A stretch of DNA of 64,000 bases from contig NZFO01000021.1 of the NCBI GenBank assembly GCA_002690705.1, positions 129,594 through 193,593 of the forward strand. The letters are read 5' to 3'. The position numbers and the translations under genes are program-made. Of the stretch, positions 18,469 through 27,740 are shown in pieces (the stretch's first letter is position 1; each line of letters opens with the position of its first letter). The notes beneath the pieces are model-generated. The model did not search any database. It saw only the letters and a list, made by a program, of their open reading frames with translations, and was not told where the DNA came from. Source of the DNA: Magnetovibrio sp. (GTDB taxonomy: Bacteria; Pseudomonadota; Alphaproteobacteria; Rhodospirillales; Casp-alpha2).

Positions 18469-19479
18469 CTACGGGGTCACTCCAGCGGCAAACGAGTTTT
18501 CAAAAAAGTTTAGCCAATTGCCACCCGCAATACGCGCAACATCATCGTCTGAAAAACCCACCGAGTGCAATCCTTTAAGAATGCCACCAAAATCTGTGTT
18601 GTTACCAAACCATAATGGCTGGTCTGGAAAACCCGGAAGCGTCGACGATCCCTCCCCAAAATCCGTGTCCCGTGTCCAAGTGCCATTTCGCATCCAAGCA
18701 ACAATACTGTCCGGTTGATCTTGGCAAAGATCAGACCCAAACCCAATATGCTCAACACCCACGAGATCAGCAGCCCGAGCCACCATGGCGCAAAAATCAT
18801 CCAGTGCGCAATTACTCCCATTTTTCAAGTGATGCGGGTACATCGAAAAACCTAGCATGCCGCCGCTAGACCCCAACGCCCTCAATACAGTATCAGATTT
18901 ATTGCGCAATGCCGGTTGCCAAGATGCTGGATTAGCGTGCGTAATGGTGATTGGCCTCTCCGAGACCTCAATAGCCTCTAGCGTCGAACGTTCAGCCGAG
19001 TGGCTCATATCTATGACAATGCCAACCCGGTTCATTTCTCGTATTACCTGACGACCCATGCGAGTAATTCCAGGATCTTCATCCTCATAACACCCAGTGG
19101 CCAAAAGGCTCTGATTATTGTAACTGAGTTGCATAAAACGCGCGCCTAATTGATAGCAAATTTCAACTAAGCCGACGTCGTGCTCAATGGGTGAGCAGTT
19201 TTGAAACCCATAGATAATTGCGGTTTTACCCTCATGATGAGCTCGACGGACATCATCTGCTGTGCGACCCGGTAAAATTAACTCCGGGAACTTCTCGAAG
19301 CGCCGGTTCCAATCAATCAGGTTTTGAATGGTTTCTTTAAAATTCTCATGGTAGCAAATTGTTACATGAACAGCCGCGACCCCGCCTTTATTCATTTCCC
19401 GAAAAATTTTTTCAGACCATAAACTATACTGCAAACAATCTATGATGAGGGGCTGCGCTTTCATCACAAGTTTTGCCAC
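18469..19479 (-). CDS. Membrane dipeptidase-like protein (peptidase M19 family)
   Basis: A 336-residue protein of the renal dipeptidase/M19 amidohydrolase family. Family segments include VRRAHHEGKTAIIYGFQN, LGARFMQLSYNNQS, the MSHSAERSTLEAIEVSERPITITHANP block with two candidate zinc histidines and HIGFGSDLCQD with the catalytic aspartate. Odd point: the N-terminal DxHxD-type zinc motif is replaced by IIDCLQYSLW, so the first metal ligand pair is absent, and activity as a classical dipeptidase is doubtful. Start is GTG 19479 with AGGTGA a few bases upstream. It heads the minus-strand run of dipeptidase-like, unknown, DUF3726, Ldh_2 and ProXWV genes. Confidence 0.85.
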   Translation of the reverse strand: MAKLVMKAQPLIIDCLQYSLWSEKIFREMNKGGVAAVHVTICYHENFKETIQNLIDWNRRFEKFPELILPGRTADDVRRAHHEGKTAIIYGFQNCSPIEHDVGLVEICYQLGARFMQLSYNNQSLLATGCYEDEDPGITRMGRQVIREMNRVGIVIDMSHSAERSTLEAIEVSERPITITHANPASWQPALRNKSDTVLRALGSSGGMLGFSMYPHHLKNGSNCALDDFCAMVARAADLVGVEHIGFGSDLCQDQPDSIVAWMRNGTWTRDTDFGEGSSTLPGFPDQPLWFGNNTDFGGILKGLHSVGFSDDDVARIAGGNWLNFFENSFAAGVTP

Positions 19480-19884
19480 ATGACTTCACCTGTGTAGATA
19501 TTTGTTGCTTTTTTGGGAATCCTATCAAAGTTTTTGAATATTTTTTTAAGCACTTACACACGCTCCCCTGCGTATTACTTAAGACTGCGTAATAATTTAC
19601 GAAATAACACCCTTAATCCTAAGCGCCTATTTCCAGTGTTCTCTTACTTAGAAATATAATTCATCCCTGCGATATACCTTGTGCGGACAACCGTCAGTTG
19701 ACAAGGTTTTTTTACGAAAAACAGCGAGCACAAAGTTCGCCAATAAGACAGTCATTAACTTCCAGTCTTAATTATTACTTTCAAAGAGCGCGTTCCGTCT
19801 AAAAAGGCGTCTCCTTAAAAGCCCCAAATACAAAGTAGAATAATCAGCACAGAACCGATATTGTAGCCTGCGGTAGTTAGGGGC
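19480..19884. other. Intergenic, likely promoter of the M19-ProXWV run
   Basis: About 400 AT-rich bases upstream of the M19 gene and downstream of the 2OG oxygenase gene. I see no gene and no strong hairpin. A promoter for the catabolic run is expected here because no gene precedes it closely. Confidence 0.4.
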
Positions 19885-20658
19885 CTAAGAGGTATAAGAA
19901 CACCAATCAGGGCATTTTTGATTTTTCGTAGCATCAAACCATTGAGCGCGCTCACTCTTATTTTGGCACCAAATGATTAAGTTAAACCTCTCTCCCTTTC
20001 TAATAGTCTCCACATAGTGCCGGTTTTTCCCATGATGCAGTATCATTTTACCTTTCTTGTGCTTAATGAGGACCCGTTCATGTTCCCCTGATAAGGTATC
20101 GATATGCGTCGTGCACCGCTGACCTTCAAACTGCAAGTCAGAACCAACAAAACCGTCGTTTAAGCACAAGTTTATTGTTAAAAAGCTGTCGTCTACATGA
20201 AATCCTAAGTCTCGGTCTAGGGAAATCCCGTAACGAACTACATAACTATGAATTGAGTCGATAGTCTTAAGGAGAGCCCCCGGTAATACGTCAGGAGCGA
20301 TCTTTTTAAAGAAAAAATTAGTGAAAGAAGATATAAACGGCTCAAGCCCAATTTCATTAGTGAGTATCGCATTCTTATGCATCGAGTTTGCTTGAGTTAT
20401 TTGGTTCACAACATCAGAATTTTCATGCTGTTTTATGCGACTCAATATTAGATCACAAAACGCATCATTGACTATTTGACCATGGAAAATCCCGGCGCCT
20501 GCGTTTGAAAATTGAGCCGCATAATTAGGGTCATTGGCAGAAGCCGGCAAAAGGTAGTCGGGACTAAATTTAACGATGAGAAACCTCGCAATTTGATACA
20601 AGATTGGAGTAAACAAATAAGCAGCTAGCCACTTCGGGGTTAATAGAGCGTAAATCAA
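19885..20658 (-). CDS. 2-oxoglutarate/Fe(II)-dependent oxygenase (prolyl-4-hydroxylase-like)
   Basis: A 257-residue protein with a double-stranded beta-helix iron site: His154 and Asp156 in LGFHVDDSFLT, a distal His214 in GKNRHYVETI and the 2-oxoglutarate-binding Arg224 in KGERFNLIIW. The segment GSDLQFEGQR fits the family's GGxLxF strand. The N terminus has a hydrophobic stretch (about residues 10-30) that may be a membrane anchor. Hydroxylation of a protein or amino acid is the family's typical reaction; the substrate here is not known. It is flanked by long spacers and appears to be a single-gene unit. Confidence 0.78.
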   Translation of the reverse strand: MIYALLTPKWLAAYLFTPILYQIARFLIVKFSPDYLLPASANDPNYAAQFSNAGAGIFHGQIVNDAFCDLILSRIKQHENSDVVNQITQANSMHKNAILTNEIGLEPFISSFTNFFFKKIAPDVLPGALLKTIDSIHSYVVRYGISLDRDLGFHVDDSFLTINLCLNDGFVGSDLQFEGQRCTTHIDTLSGEHERVLIKHKKGKMILHHGKNRHYVETIRKGERFNLIIWCQNKSERAQWFDATKNQKCPDWCSYTS

Positions 20659-20980
20659 GGCCTTTAAGAAATACTTTAATATTACTGAGAACGTTGGTGT
20701 CTTAACATAACCCGTGGACGAATACGGGATATCGCTATTAATTATCTCTCAAAGATCATTGAGTATAGATTTTAGGATTTACCCTGAGACCATTGCAAAA
20801 TAATACAGCAAGAGGGTGACGGAACCAATTTGAGAAACTCTTCTGATCACTTTGTGGCGAAGATGGTAGAAAATTCTGTTTTCCAAAGCTTCTAAGGTCC
20901 CTACAAGTCTAATTCCACCCCTTTAAACATGACAAGAGTGAGTCCAGACATGTGCTGAACAAGATTTACGAGGCGAACCC
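20659..20980. other. Intergenic between divergent genes
   Basis: About 320 bases, AT-rich, between the 2OG oxygenase gene (minus strand) and the broken transporter gene (plus strand). No open frame or hairpin that I can support. Confidence 0.4.
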
Positions 20981-21859
20981 GTGAACGACAGAGAAGCACT
21001 ACCAAGTTTTACAGCAAGCAGCAGTCCCCTTCGCTGGGCAGTCTTAACAGGGGTTTGGTTTGGTTTACCTCCCTCTGCTTTGGACTCACGGTGGTGATTT
21101 TGGCACCACTAGGTGCAGAAATCACAACCGGCCTTGGGCTCAATCATTCACAAATGAGGGGCGAGCTTGGCGCTTGGCAACGTGTTTATATTGGCTCCGC
21201 TATTCCACTTGGGATTCTCTCAGACCGTGTCGGCGTGAGGCGAGGCCTAATCATTGCTTTTACGATGATTATAATTTTTGTTATACTCCGCGCAAAGGCG
21301 GAGATCTATTGGAGCCTATTTATGGCCATGGCCGTGTTAGGTTCGGGTGGACCATTAGTCTCGGTTGGTGAACCTAAAACGATCGGTTTGTGGTTCAAAC
21401 GTCGCACCCGCAGCATGGTAATGGGGATCTACATGACATCACCGATTTTAGGCTTCATGGCAAAACTTTCTTTAAACTAATGAGCTATTAATGCCGCATG
21501 AAAAATTGGTTGCCGGAAGTACTGTGATCCAGGGGTTTGGATGCGACCACTGCAGGTTTCATGGCATCAGTACCTGTCGTGTCTACCGTTTTTTCGTCGC
21601 TCGCAATTCCTAAGTTTGCCATTCCAAAAAGACGTGTATGGATTTTGGGGCTTCTCAATATCCCTAAAGTGGCGACAGAACCAACCAGGGTTTTCGGCGG
21701 CATATTTTTTCAGTGGCAGAAATCAGAGGTGTAGGCGGACCAATTTTAATGAATATCGTCTCAGACTTCAGCGGCGGATTTCCAGCCGCTCTCTTCATGC
21801 TTACAGGAATGAGCGTTGCGCTTTTTTTGTTGCTACTAACACTTCGTACACGCCAATAA
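20981..21859 (+). pseudogene. Broken MFS transporter gene
   Basis: Remnant of a major facilitator superfamily transporter. GTG 20981 starts MNDREALPSF and reaches the first membrane segment (RWAVLTGVWF), where the pentamer GGTTT is present three times (21052-21066); removing one copy restores the frame into VWFTSLCFGLTVVILAPLGAE. The next piece keeps the loop motif GILSDRVGVRRG and stops at 21480. After lost sequence, NWLPEVL is followed by a TGA where CGA (Arg) would fit, then SRGLDATTAGFMASVP continues until about 21670. A last piece, RGVGGPILMNIVSDFSGGFPA, gives the final helices and ends at TAA 21857. The gene has one frameshift, nonsense codons and at least two internal deletions. Confidence 0.85.
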
Positions 21860-22130
21860 TACTGGCATGCACAATGGTTCCCTCCTGGATAGTTTTACAT
21901 TAGACCACCGTCATATTACTCTTGTTCTGGGTTCTTTAAATCGGTTCTACCAATATTTTTTTACGAAAAATTGCCCTGCCTTCGAATTTAGATTGTTCCT
22001 AACTTGATAAAAATTATTTTTTCCCAATAAGCCTATCGTTTCTTAAGAAGATAATCTGAGAGGGAATAGCTTAATCCAAGTAAAGCTATGGAATTGATAT
22101 GCCCGGCACGGTGTTGTCGAGGCAGAATAA

Positions 22131-22922
22131 CTATCGCTTGGGAAGTTGCTTCTGGCATAGCGCGCAAATAAATGCTCGCCTGCCATTAATAAAGATTTTA
22201 GTGATGGGTCCCCTGCACTTAGGGCAAGCCTTTTGTGCGAAAATATTAAATTTTTCTCGGGATTTACTTGGATTTGCAATCGCTATGTCAGTGGTCAAAA
22301 TAGCATTTTTCTTGGCACCAATGTTTAGTAGTAAAGCCGCATCATCCCACAACGCTTCTAACTGTTTCTGATTTAGGTCTCTTCCTCGGATGTCCGGATG
22401 TAACTTTTGCCGCCACAATAATTCGGTCCTGTAGATATTACCGATACCAGCGATTACAGATTGATCCATAAGTAGTTTACCAATAGGAACCCTACTATTT
22501 CTTATCCGATGAAAAACTCGCTCAGGTTCAGCATCCTCTCGCAATGGATCCGGCCCAATTCTATCAATAAGCTGTTCAATCTCGGGGGCTCTCAATAACT
22601 CACAAATAGTCGGGCCGCTAATATCAATGACGTGAGTGGCACTTATAAGACGCACCCGCACCGAGTTCTTTGCATCCTTAATTGGCCGTTTGTGTACCTT
22701 TATACGGCCGAAAAGACCAAGATGAATGTGCAAGTAGTAATGTTCAACGAAGCGATAAACAAGATGCTTACCATAAGCCTCAACCCTTATACACTCTCGG
22801 CCATTAAGCTTTTGGGCCCCCTCAACAAAACGGCCTTGGGGCGAGGAGAGGTTAACCACACGCCCCTTTAGCATATTATCGTGTTTTCGGGCAGCGGCGT
22901 GAATGGTATGGCCTTCAGGCAT
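22131..22922 (-). CDS. Formamidopyrimidine-DNA glycosylase/endonuclease VIII-family protein
   Basis: A 263-residue Fpg/Nei DNA glycosylase-lyase for oxidised bases. ATG 22922 gives the mature start Pro-Glu-Gly-His, where Pro2 is the Schiff-base nucleophile and Glu3 the general acid; the frame upstream of it (to 23006) is not conserved. HxTH-region motif DQSVIAGIGNIYRTELLWRQ and the C-terminal zinc finger CPKC...CALCQ are intact. The opening PEGHTIHAAAR and length resemble the Nei2-type enzymes more than classical Fpg (PELPEVE). It is transcribed away from the ABC exporter genes. Confidence 0.93.
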   Translation of the reverse strand: MPEGHTIHAAARKHDNMLKGRVVNLSSPQGRFVEGAQKLNGRECIRVEAYGKHLVYRFVEHYYLHIHLGLFGRIKVHKRPIKDAKNSVRVRLISATHVIDISGPTICELLRAPEIEQLIDRIGPDPLREDAEPERVFHRIRNSRVPIGKLLMDQSVIAGIGNIYRTELLWRQKLHPDIRGRDLNQKQLEALWDDAALLLNIGAKKNAILTTDIAIANPSKSREKFNIFAQKACPKCRGPITKIFINGRRAFICALCQKQLPKR

Positions 22923-23290
22923 GTTTAATCTTTTCGCTCTTCGTAAAACGCTCGCAGAGGTGCCGTGAGCCTCATAGATCCCACGCGATACCTGACTTAG
23001 CTCCACCCCGCCCAGGAGGCAAGAATTATCAATTGTAATGCCAGCTCAAACGGCTTCACGCTGAAATACGCACAGTGTATCATTTCTATGGTATACCGAT
23101 TGAGACACTGGTTTTATGGTACAGATAGCTAACGCTGTTGCACACAGTCTTTGATTGCGCGAGAAAACTCTGAAACCCCCATTATGGCGTCAGCGATTGG
23201 AAGTATCGAATTTTTGATTTAACTTCAATACCACTTGGATGCAAAAATATTTCCGTTGCAGGCGGGGCTGCATGTGCCATATGTGGGTAC
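22923..23290. other. Divergent intergenic region
   Basis: About 370 bases between the nei-like gene (minus) and the ABC ATPase gene (plus). It probably carries both promoters. The first part is open in the nei frame but lacks family conservation. No other gene is supported. Confidence 0.4.
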
Positions 23291-24217
23291 ATGGAACAAT
23301 TCGTATCAGTGTCCAATCTCACAAAAACCTACGCTTCGGGATTTCAAGCGTTGAACAATGTCAGTCTTGACGTTCGCGAAGGCGAGATTCTGGCGCTGCT
23401 CGGCCCAAACGGAGCAGGTAAGACTACACTTATATCAATCATTTGCGGGATCGTGAACGCCACTTCGGGGACAGTTACCGTGGCCGGTTACGATAACGTA
23501 AAAGACTACAAAAAAACCCGAGCTTTAATCGGCTTGGTACCACAGGAGTTGACAACTGACTCATTCGAAACTGTAAGCGCTACAGTCAATTTTTCTAGGG
23601 GCTTATTTGGTAAACCACCGAACACTCACGTTATTAATAAGGTCCTCAAGTCCCTCACTCTTTGGGACAAACGCGACAGCATGATTATGGCACTGTCTGG
23701 CGGTATGAAGCGCAGGGTTCTCATCGCAAAGGCGCTCTCGCATGAGCCACGTGTTCTGTTCCTTGACGAACCGACCGCAGGCGTTGATGTTGAGCTCAGA
23801 AGAGAGATGTGGAAAGTCGTCGAAGAATTACGCACTGAGGGTGTCACCGTAATCCTAACGACCCACTACATTGAAGAGGCAGAGGCGATAGCAGATCGGG
23901 TCGCAGTAATCAATCACGGGGAAATAATCTTGGTTGAGGAAAAGTCAGAAATGATGCGTAAAATGGGCAAAAAAAGGTTAGAATTTGAGCTAGTATCAAC
24001 TTTAAATGAGGTGCCTCATACTCTCGACGCTTATGATCTAAGTCTGTCAACAGATGGACTCAGGCTCACCTATACGTATGACACCAACGCTGAACGCAAA
24101 GGTATAACCGCTTTAATGGGAGATCTTTCTGCAACAGGTATCCGTTACCGCGACATGGAAACGCAGGAGAGTTCACTTGAAGAAATTTTCGTCAATTTAG
24201 TAAGAGAGCCTAGATGA
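23291..24217 (+). CDS. ABC-2-type exporter, ATP-binding protein
   Basis: A 308-residue ATPase of the ABC-2 (multidrug/YadG-like) class. Walker [10 protein letters not shown] (about residues 36-44), signature [15 protein letters not shown], Walker [13 protein letters not shown] and the switch TTHYIEEAE are all present, so it should be active. The C-terminal about 80 residues are the usual ABC-2 extension ending in [15 protein letters not shown]. Its end overlaps the permease start by 4 bases, showing coupled translation. The exported compound is not known. Confidence 0.93.
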   Translation: MEQFVSVSNLTKTYASGFQALNNVSLDVREGEILALLGPNGAGKTTLISIICGIVNATSGTVTVAGYDNVKDYKKTRALIGLVPQELTTDSFETVSATVNFSRGLFGKPPNTHVINKVLKSLTLWDKRDSMIMALSGGMKRRVLIAKALSHEPRVLFLDEPTAGVDVELRREMWKVVEELRTEGVTVILTTHYIEEAEAIADRVAVINHGEIILVEEKSEMMRKMGKKRLEFELVSTLNEVPHTLDAYDLSLSTDGLRLTYTYDTNAERKGITALMGDLSATGIRYRDMETQESSLEEIFVNLVREPR

Positions 24218-24975
24218 ACATCCACGGGGTGCTAGCCATTTATCGTTTCGAGATGGCCCGAACACGACGGACGATATTGCAGAGTATTGTATCACCGGTG
24301 ATTTCAACCTCACTTTATTTTATTGTCTTTGGTTCCGCTATTGGCTCTCGCATCAATGAAATTGATGGGGTCACATATGGTTCATTTATCGTGCCCGGCT
24401 TGATCATGCTGACCTTGCTAACTCAAAGTATATCCAATGCTTCGTTTGCCATTTATTTTCCAAAATTTGTGGGCACGGTTTACGAATTACTCTCGGCGCC
24501 CATCTCTTTTTTTGAGATCGTCCTTGGGTACGTTGGAGCAGCTGCTACGAAATCAGTTATAGTGGGGCTTATTATTCTTGCTACAGCTGGCTTTTTCGTA
24601 CCGTTGGAGATTGCTCATCCGGTATGGATGTTGGTTTTTCTCTTACTCACTTCAGTGACATTTTCTTTATTTGGTTTCATTATTGGAATTTGGGCCGATA
24701 ACTTCGAAAAGCTGCAACTGGTTCCTCTACTCATAATGACACCATTGGCTTTTCTTGGTGGAAGCTTCTATTCCATCGCCATGCTACCTCCAATCTGGCA
24801 AAAAATCTCACTTCTTAATCCCGTGCTCTACCTCGTGAGCGGTTTTCGTTGGAGTTTTTTTGAGAGTCAAGATGTGAGCGTCGCTTTAAGCCTTACGATG
24901 ATTTTGTTTTTCCTGATGGTCTGCGTCGCAATCACGGCATGGATTTTTAAAACTGGATATAGGTTAAAATATTAA
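24214..24975 (+). CDS. ABC-2-type exporter, permease
   Basis: A 253-residue YadH-like ABC-2 permease with six predicted membrane segments and the ABC-2 signature near the C terminus ([33 protein letters not shown], split by a re-entrant turn). It partners with the overlapping ATPase gene upstream. Such pairs export drugs, lipids or polysaccharide precursors; no nearby biosynthetic gene identifies the cargo. Confidence 0.92.
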   Translation: MNIHGVLAIYRFEMARTRRTILQSIVSPVISTSLYFIVFGSAIGSRINEIDGVTYGSFIVPGLIMLTLLTQSISNASFAIYFPKFVGTVYELLSAPISFFEIVLGYVGAAATKSVIVGLIILATAGFFVPLEIAHPVWMLVFLLLTSVTFSLFGFIIGIWADNFEKLQLVPLLIMTPLAFLGGSFYSIAMLPPIWQKISLLNPVLYLVSGFRWSFFESQDVSVALSLTMILFFLMVCVAITAWIFKTGYRLKY

Positions 24976-25169
24976 AACATATGTCTTGAAACCAAAACTG
25001 TGTCCAACGGAGAAATGTAATGACTTGAGAAAAAATTCGTCCTCAAAAAAATGTGTCCCTAAATGGGGATAAGCGTTCAGGAGCAAGACTAATATGGTTA
25101 TTTTGTAATTTTTATACTAAACTGCATAGCTCCACAATGCAGCGATTGTGCAAGGAATTTTGGTTGGAA

Positions 25170-26030
25170 ATGAGAAGCTCAGTTTTTATTTTTTTGGCTT
25201 TTATGGCCGTAATGCAAACAGGCTGCAAAACGATACCTTTGACAGCATCAAGTGAGTCCAGTGTCGTCTCCCTTGCCCCATGTTCCGCAAATAGTAACAG
25301 CACTGAAGATTGTGCAACCACTCAAACGAATGCGGACAAAGGGAAATATGTCGGCGAATTTAAGGGTGGTAAGCGGCATGGAAAAGGTACCTATACATTT
25401 ATCAATGGGGACAAATACGTTGGGGATTGGGACAATGGACAGTTGCATGGGCAAGGTACTCTCTCGTTCGTCAATGGGGACAGTTACGTAGGTCAGTTTA
25501 AAAGAGGCGAGCGAAATGGGCGCGGCAAGCTTACCCTTGCTGATGGGGTAAAATACATTGGCGAATGGGAAAATGGACAAAGGCATGGCCAAGGTACCCA
25601 CACTTATGCTAATGGAGATGAATACGTGGGCGAATGGGAAGATGGGCAAAGACACGGTGAGGGCACTCACACTTATGCCAATGAGGACCAATATGCTGGC
25701 GGGTTTAAAAATGGTAAACGCAACGGGCGCGGAACTTACACCTTCACCAATGGCGATAAATATGTCGGTCAGTTTCAAGATGGCAGACGACGGGGGCAAG
25801 GTACCTATACATTTACCAATGGGGATAAATACGTCGGCGAATTCCAAGACGGGAAACGGCATGGTCAAGGCACCCTTGTTTTTGCCAATGGGGACAAATA
25901 CGTCGGTGAATTCAAGGATGGTAAAAAGCACGGACAAGGGACTCACATGTATGCGAATGGCGATAAATACATCGGTCAATTTAAGGATGGTAAAAAGCAC
26001 GGGCAAGGCACAGTGACTTATTCAAAGTAA
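25170..26030 (+). CDS. MORN-repeat lipoprotein
   Basis: A protein of about 286 residues with a lipoprotein signal: MRSSVFIFLAFMAVMQTG followed by Cys19 as the acylated residue. A Ser/Thr-rich linker of about 35 residues leads to ten tandem MORN repeats of 23 residues (consensus KYVGEFKDGKRHGQGTYTFANGD), filling the rest of the protein. MORN arrays form extended beta-sheets and usually bind membranes or partner proteins. A lipidated MORN protein would sit in the outer or inner membrane facing the periplasm. ATG 25137 and 25053 upstream are open but would bury the signal peptide. No neighbouring gene suggests a role. Confidence 0.82.
   Translation: MRSSVFIFLAFMAVMQTGCKTIPLTASSESSVVSLAPCSANSNSTEDCATTQTNADKGKYVGEFKGGKRHGKGTYTFINGDKYVGDWDNGQLHGQGTLSFVNGDSYVGQFKRGERNGRGKLTLADGVKYIGEWENGQRHGQGTHTYANGDEYVGEWEDGQRHGEGTHTYANEDQYAGGFKNGKRNGRGTYTFTNGDKYVGQFQDGRRRGQGTYTFTNGDKYVGEFQDGKRHGQGTLVFANGDKYVGEFKDGKKHGQGTHMYANGDKYIGQFKDGKKHGQGTVTYSK
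25344..26027 (+). repeat. Ten 69-base tandem coding repeats (MORN)
   Basis: Ten direct repeats of 69 bases (the last one 63) encode the MORN units. The last two or three are the most similar at DNA level (for instance AAGGATGGTAAAAAGCACGG occurs in both of the last two), which suggests recent unit duplication at the 3' end. Confidence 0.88.
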
Positions 26031-26192
26031 GCTGACTTACCGTGTTACCCAGTTGGACACGTGTAAGCGGGTGGACGTAGACAACTCCTCATCAAGCTGT
26101 ATAGAACTACTTCAACCAAACGACTTGCGTTCCAACCCTTGCTGAATAATAAAATATTATACCGTGTGAGTTTTCACAGATAACATTAAATG

Positions 26193-26232
26193 AATGGCGT
26201 CCAATAATATTGGTTCACTGGACGTCATTTTT
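26193..26232 (+). terminator. Rho-independent terminator-like hairpin
   Basis: AATGGCGTCCA pairs with TGGACGTCATT (11 pairs, one G-U) around a loop of about 15 bases and is followed by a T-run. It lies 160 bases after the MORN gene and ahead of soxS, and would separate the two transcripts. Confidence 0.6.
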
Positions 26233-26279
26233 GACTAATTATACAAGACTCATCGAGTTAATATTGATAGCTTATAAAT

Positions 26280-26717
26280 GTGTTTTCATATGTAACAGCA
26301 ACTCGAAGCCTCCTGTGGCTCAGCCTCGCAATCTTGGCAGTACCTTTTTCTTTGAAAAGTAGCGATGCGGTTGAATTGTTGATGTTGACGACACCTAGTT
26401 GCACTTGGTGTGAGCTGTGGGAAGAGGAAGTTGGTGTTATTTATAATCTTACCCCGCAAGGGGCAACTGCCCCTATTCGCCGTGTAGACTTTGACAATAA
26501 AGATCTTGTAAGCTTTAAGCTACCGGTAATTTATACGCCTACTTTTATACTTTTCGTTAAGGGACAAGAATTAGGGAGGATAACCGGATATCCTGGGGAG
26601 GACCATTTCTGGATGTTATTGGATGAACTTTTGAAAAAGTTAACAAATCTAGAACGCCCAAAATGCCCCGATCTTCCTCACAAAAAAGCTCAGATCAATG
26701 GGAACAAGCCATGTTAA
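26280..26717 (+). CDS. soxS: SoxS-type periplasmic thioredoxin
   Basis: A 145-residue exported thioredoxin-like protein that keeps the Sox carrier or SoxY in its reduced, active state. A signal segment covers about residues 9-30. The active site is CTWC (Cys41, Cys44). The following pattern APIRRVDFDNKDL, YTPTFILFVKGQELGRITGYPGEDHFW is that of SoxS rather than general thioredoxins. Start is GTG 26280. Its 3' end overlaps the haem-binding-like gene by 7 bases. Together with the regulator downstream it forms a soxS-hbpS-arsR unit convergent with the sox structural genes. Confidence 0.85.
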   Translation: MFSYVTATRSLLWLSLAILAVPFSLKSSDAVELLMLTTPSCTWCELWEEEVGVIYNLTPQGATAPIRRVDFDNKDLVSFKLPVIYTPTFILFVKGQELGRITGYPGEDHFWMLLDELLKKLTNLERPKCPDLPHKKAQINGNKPC

Positions 26718-27214
26718 AAAACATCGTCCTAATTGCCACATGCCTAACACTATTTACCTCCACTGGCCAAACCAGTGATAAGCTCGGTTTAGTTTCATTT
26801 GAGGTTATGACTATCGAAACAGCGTTAAAGTTAGCGCAGGGAACGTTATCTGATTGTCGAAAAAAGGGTTATCAAGTAGCCGTTGCTGTTGTGGACCGGT
26901 TTGGTAATCTGCAGGTTACGTTGCGTGACCGTTTTGCAGGTGGACATACGCCTGAGACGGCCAGGCGGAAAGCTTGGACCGCCGTGAATTTTCGGACTGA
27001 TACACTGACATTATCAAAGGATACAAAAATTGGGACACCGGCTGCAGGAGTTCGGTTTATCAACGATGCCTTAATGGTTGGCGGCGGAGTGCCAGTTCAG
27101 TCTGGGGGGTCGGTAGTTGGTGCCATTGGGGTGTCAGGTGCGCCCGGGGGACCAAGGGATGATGAATGCGCAAGAGTTGGTATTGAGACCATTACAGATC
27201 TTTTAGAGTTTTAA
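26711..27214 (+). CDS. GlcG/HbpS-family protein with signal peptide
   Basis: A 167-residue protein of the GlcG/HbpS (DUF336) family, whose members bind haem or corrinoids. ATG 26711 begins a signal peptide of about 22 residues (MLKNIVLIATCLTLFTSTG), so the product is exported. The domain shows the VAVAVVDRFGNLQVTLRDRFAGGHTPETARRKAWTAVNF core (split here across the family's central strand), VPVQSGGSVVGAIGVSGAPGG and a D-E-C-A-R motif. The start overlaps soxS, so it is probably co-translated. Similar proteins occur near sox genes and may act in haem delivery to SoxXA, but this is inference. Confidence 0.8.
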   Translation: MLKNIVLIATCLTLFTSTGQTSDKLGLVSFEVMTIETALKLAQGTLSDCRKKGYQVAVAVVDRFGNLQVTLRDRFAGGHTPETARRKAWTAVNFRTDTLTLSKDTKIGTPAAGVRFINDALMVGGGVPVQSGGSVVGAIGVSGAPGGPRDDECARVGIETITDLLEF

Positions 27215-27217
27215 AAG

Positions 27218-27246
27218 CTTGAGTATCCACGTCTTGACCACTCAAG
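27218..27246. promoter_or_regulatory. Inverted repeat upstream of the arsR-type regulator
   Basis: CTTGAGT and ACTCAAG form a perfect 7-base inverted repeat with a 15-base spacer, 21 bases before the regulator start. It could be an operator for autoregulation or a weak hairpin ending the soxS-hbpS message. No T-run follows, which favours the operator reading. Confidence 0.35.
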
Positions 27247-27267
27247 ATTTAGATTTGGCACGTATTT

Positions 27268-27600
27268 ATGGATGAATTATTAGAAAATGCGAAACGCGCA
27301 AGTCGATTTCTTAAAGCAATCGCGAATGAAAATCGGCTGATCATTCTCTGCAGCTTGGTTGACGGAGAGAAAAGTGTGAGCGAACTAGAGACTGTTCTTG
27401 GGATTCGCCAACCCTCATTATCACAACAATTGGCACGTCTCCGCTCAGAAGAACTGGTTGCAGCTCGCAGGGACTCAAAACACGTATACTACAGGCTAGC
27501 AAGCGAAGAAGCTAAAAAGATAGTCGAATTACTCTACGTTATGTTCTGTGCTAGCCCAAGCGCACAGAAACAACCTACTGTCAAAAATCTTAACAAATAA
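27268..27600 (+). CDS. ArsR-family regulator, BigR/SqrR/SoxR type
   Basis: A 110-residue winged-helix repressor. The recognition helix is RQPSLSQQLARLRSEELV, typical of the family. Two cysteines, Cys28 (IILCSL) and Cys94 (VMFCAS), are placed as in the persulfide-sensing BigR/SqrR/YgaV and SoxR/sHdrR repressors, in which reactive sulfur links them and releases DNA. It probably controls the sox and sHdr genes that follow. No other regulator is seen in the island. Confidence 0.85.
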   Translation: MDELLENAKRASRFLKAIANENRLIILCSLVDGEKSVSELETVLGIRQPSLSQQLARLRSEELVAARRDSKHVYYRLASEEAKKIVELLYVMFCASPSAQKQPTVKNLNK

Positions 27601-27740
27601 AGTCTATAATTTTAGTGGGCTGGCGAAACCGCGCTTCTCGAACATACCGTCCAAACAACGCATAATATCCGCACTCTAGTGGTGCCTCCTCAAAGCACAG
27701 GGTTCTGAAGAACTCTCACGAAATTTGATGACTCGACGGA

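Noticed and set aside
25248-26006. 252-codon open frame antisense to the MORN gene
   Set aside because: It arises from the regular repeat composition of the MORN array; it has no start context or family, while the plus-strand reading gives clear MORN units.
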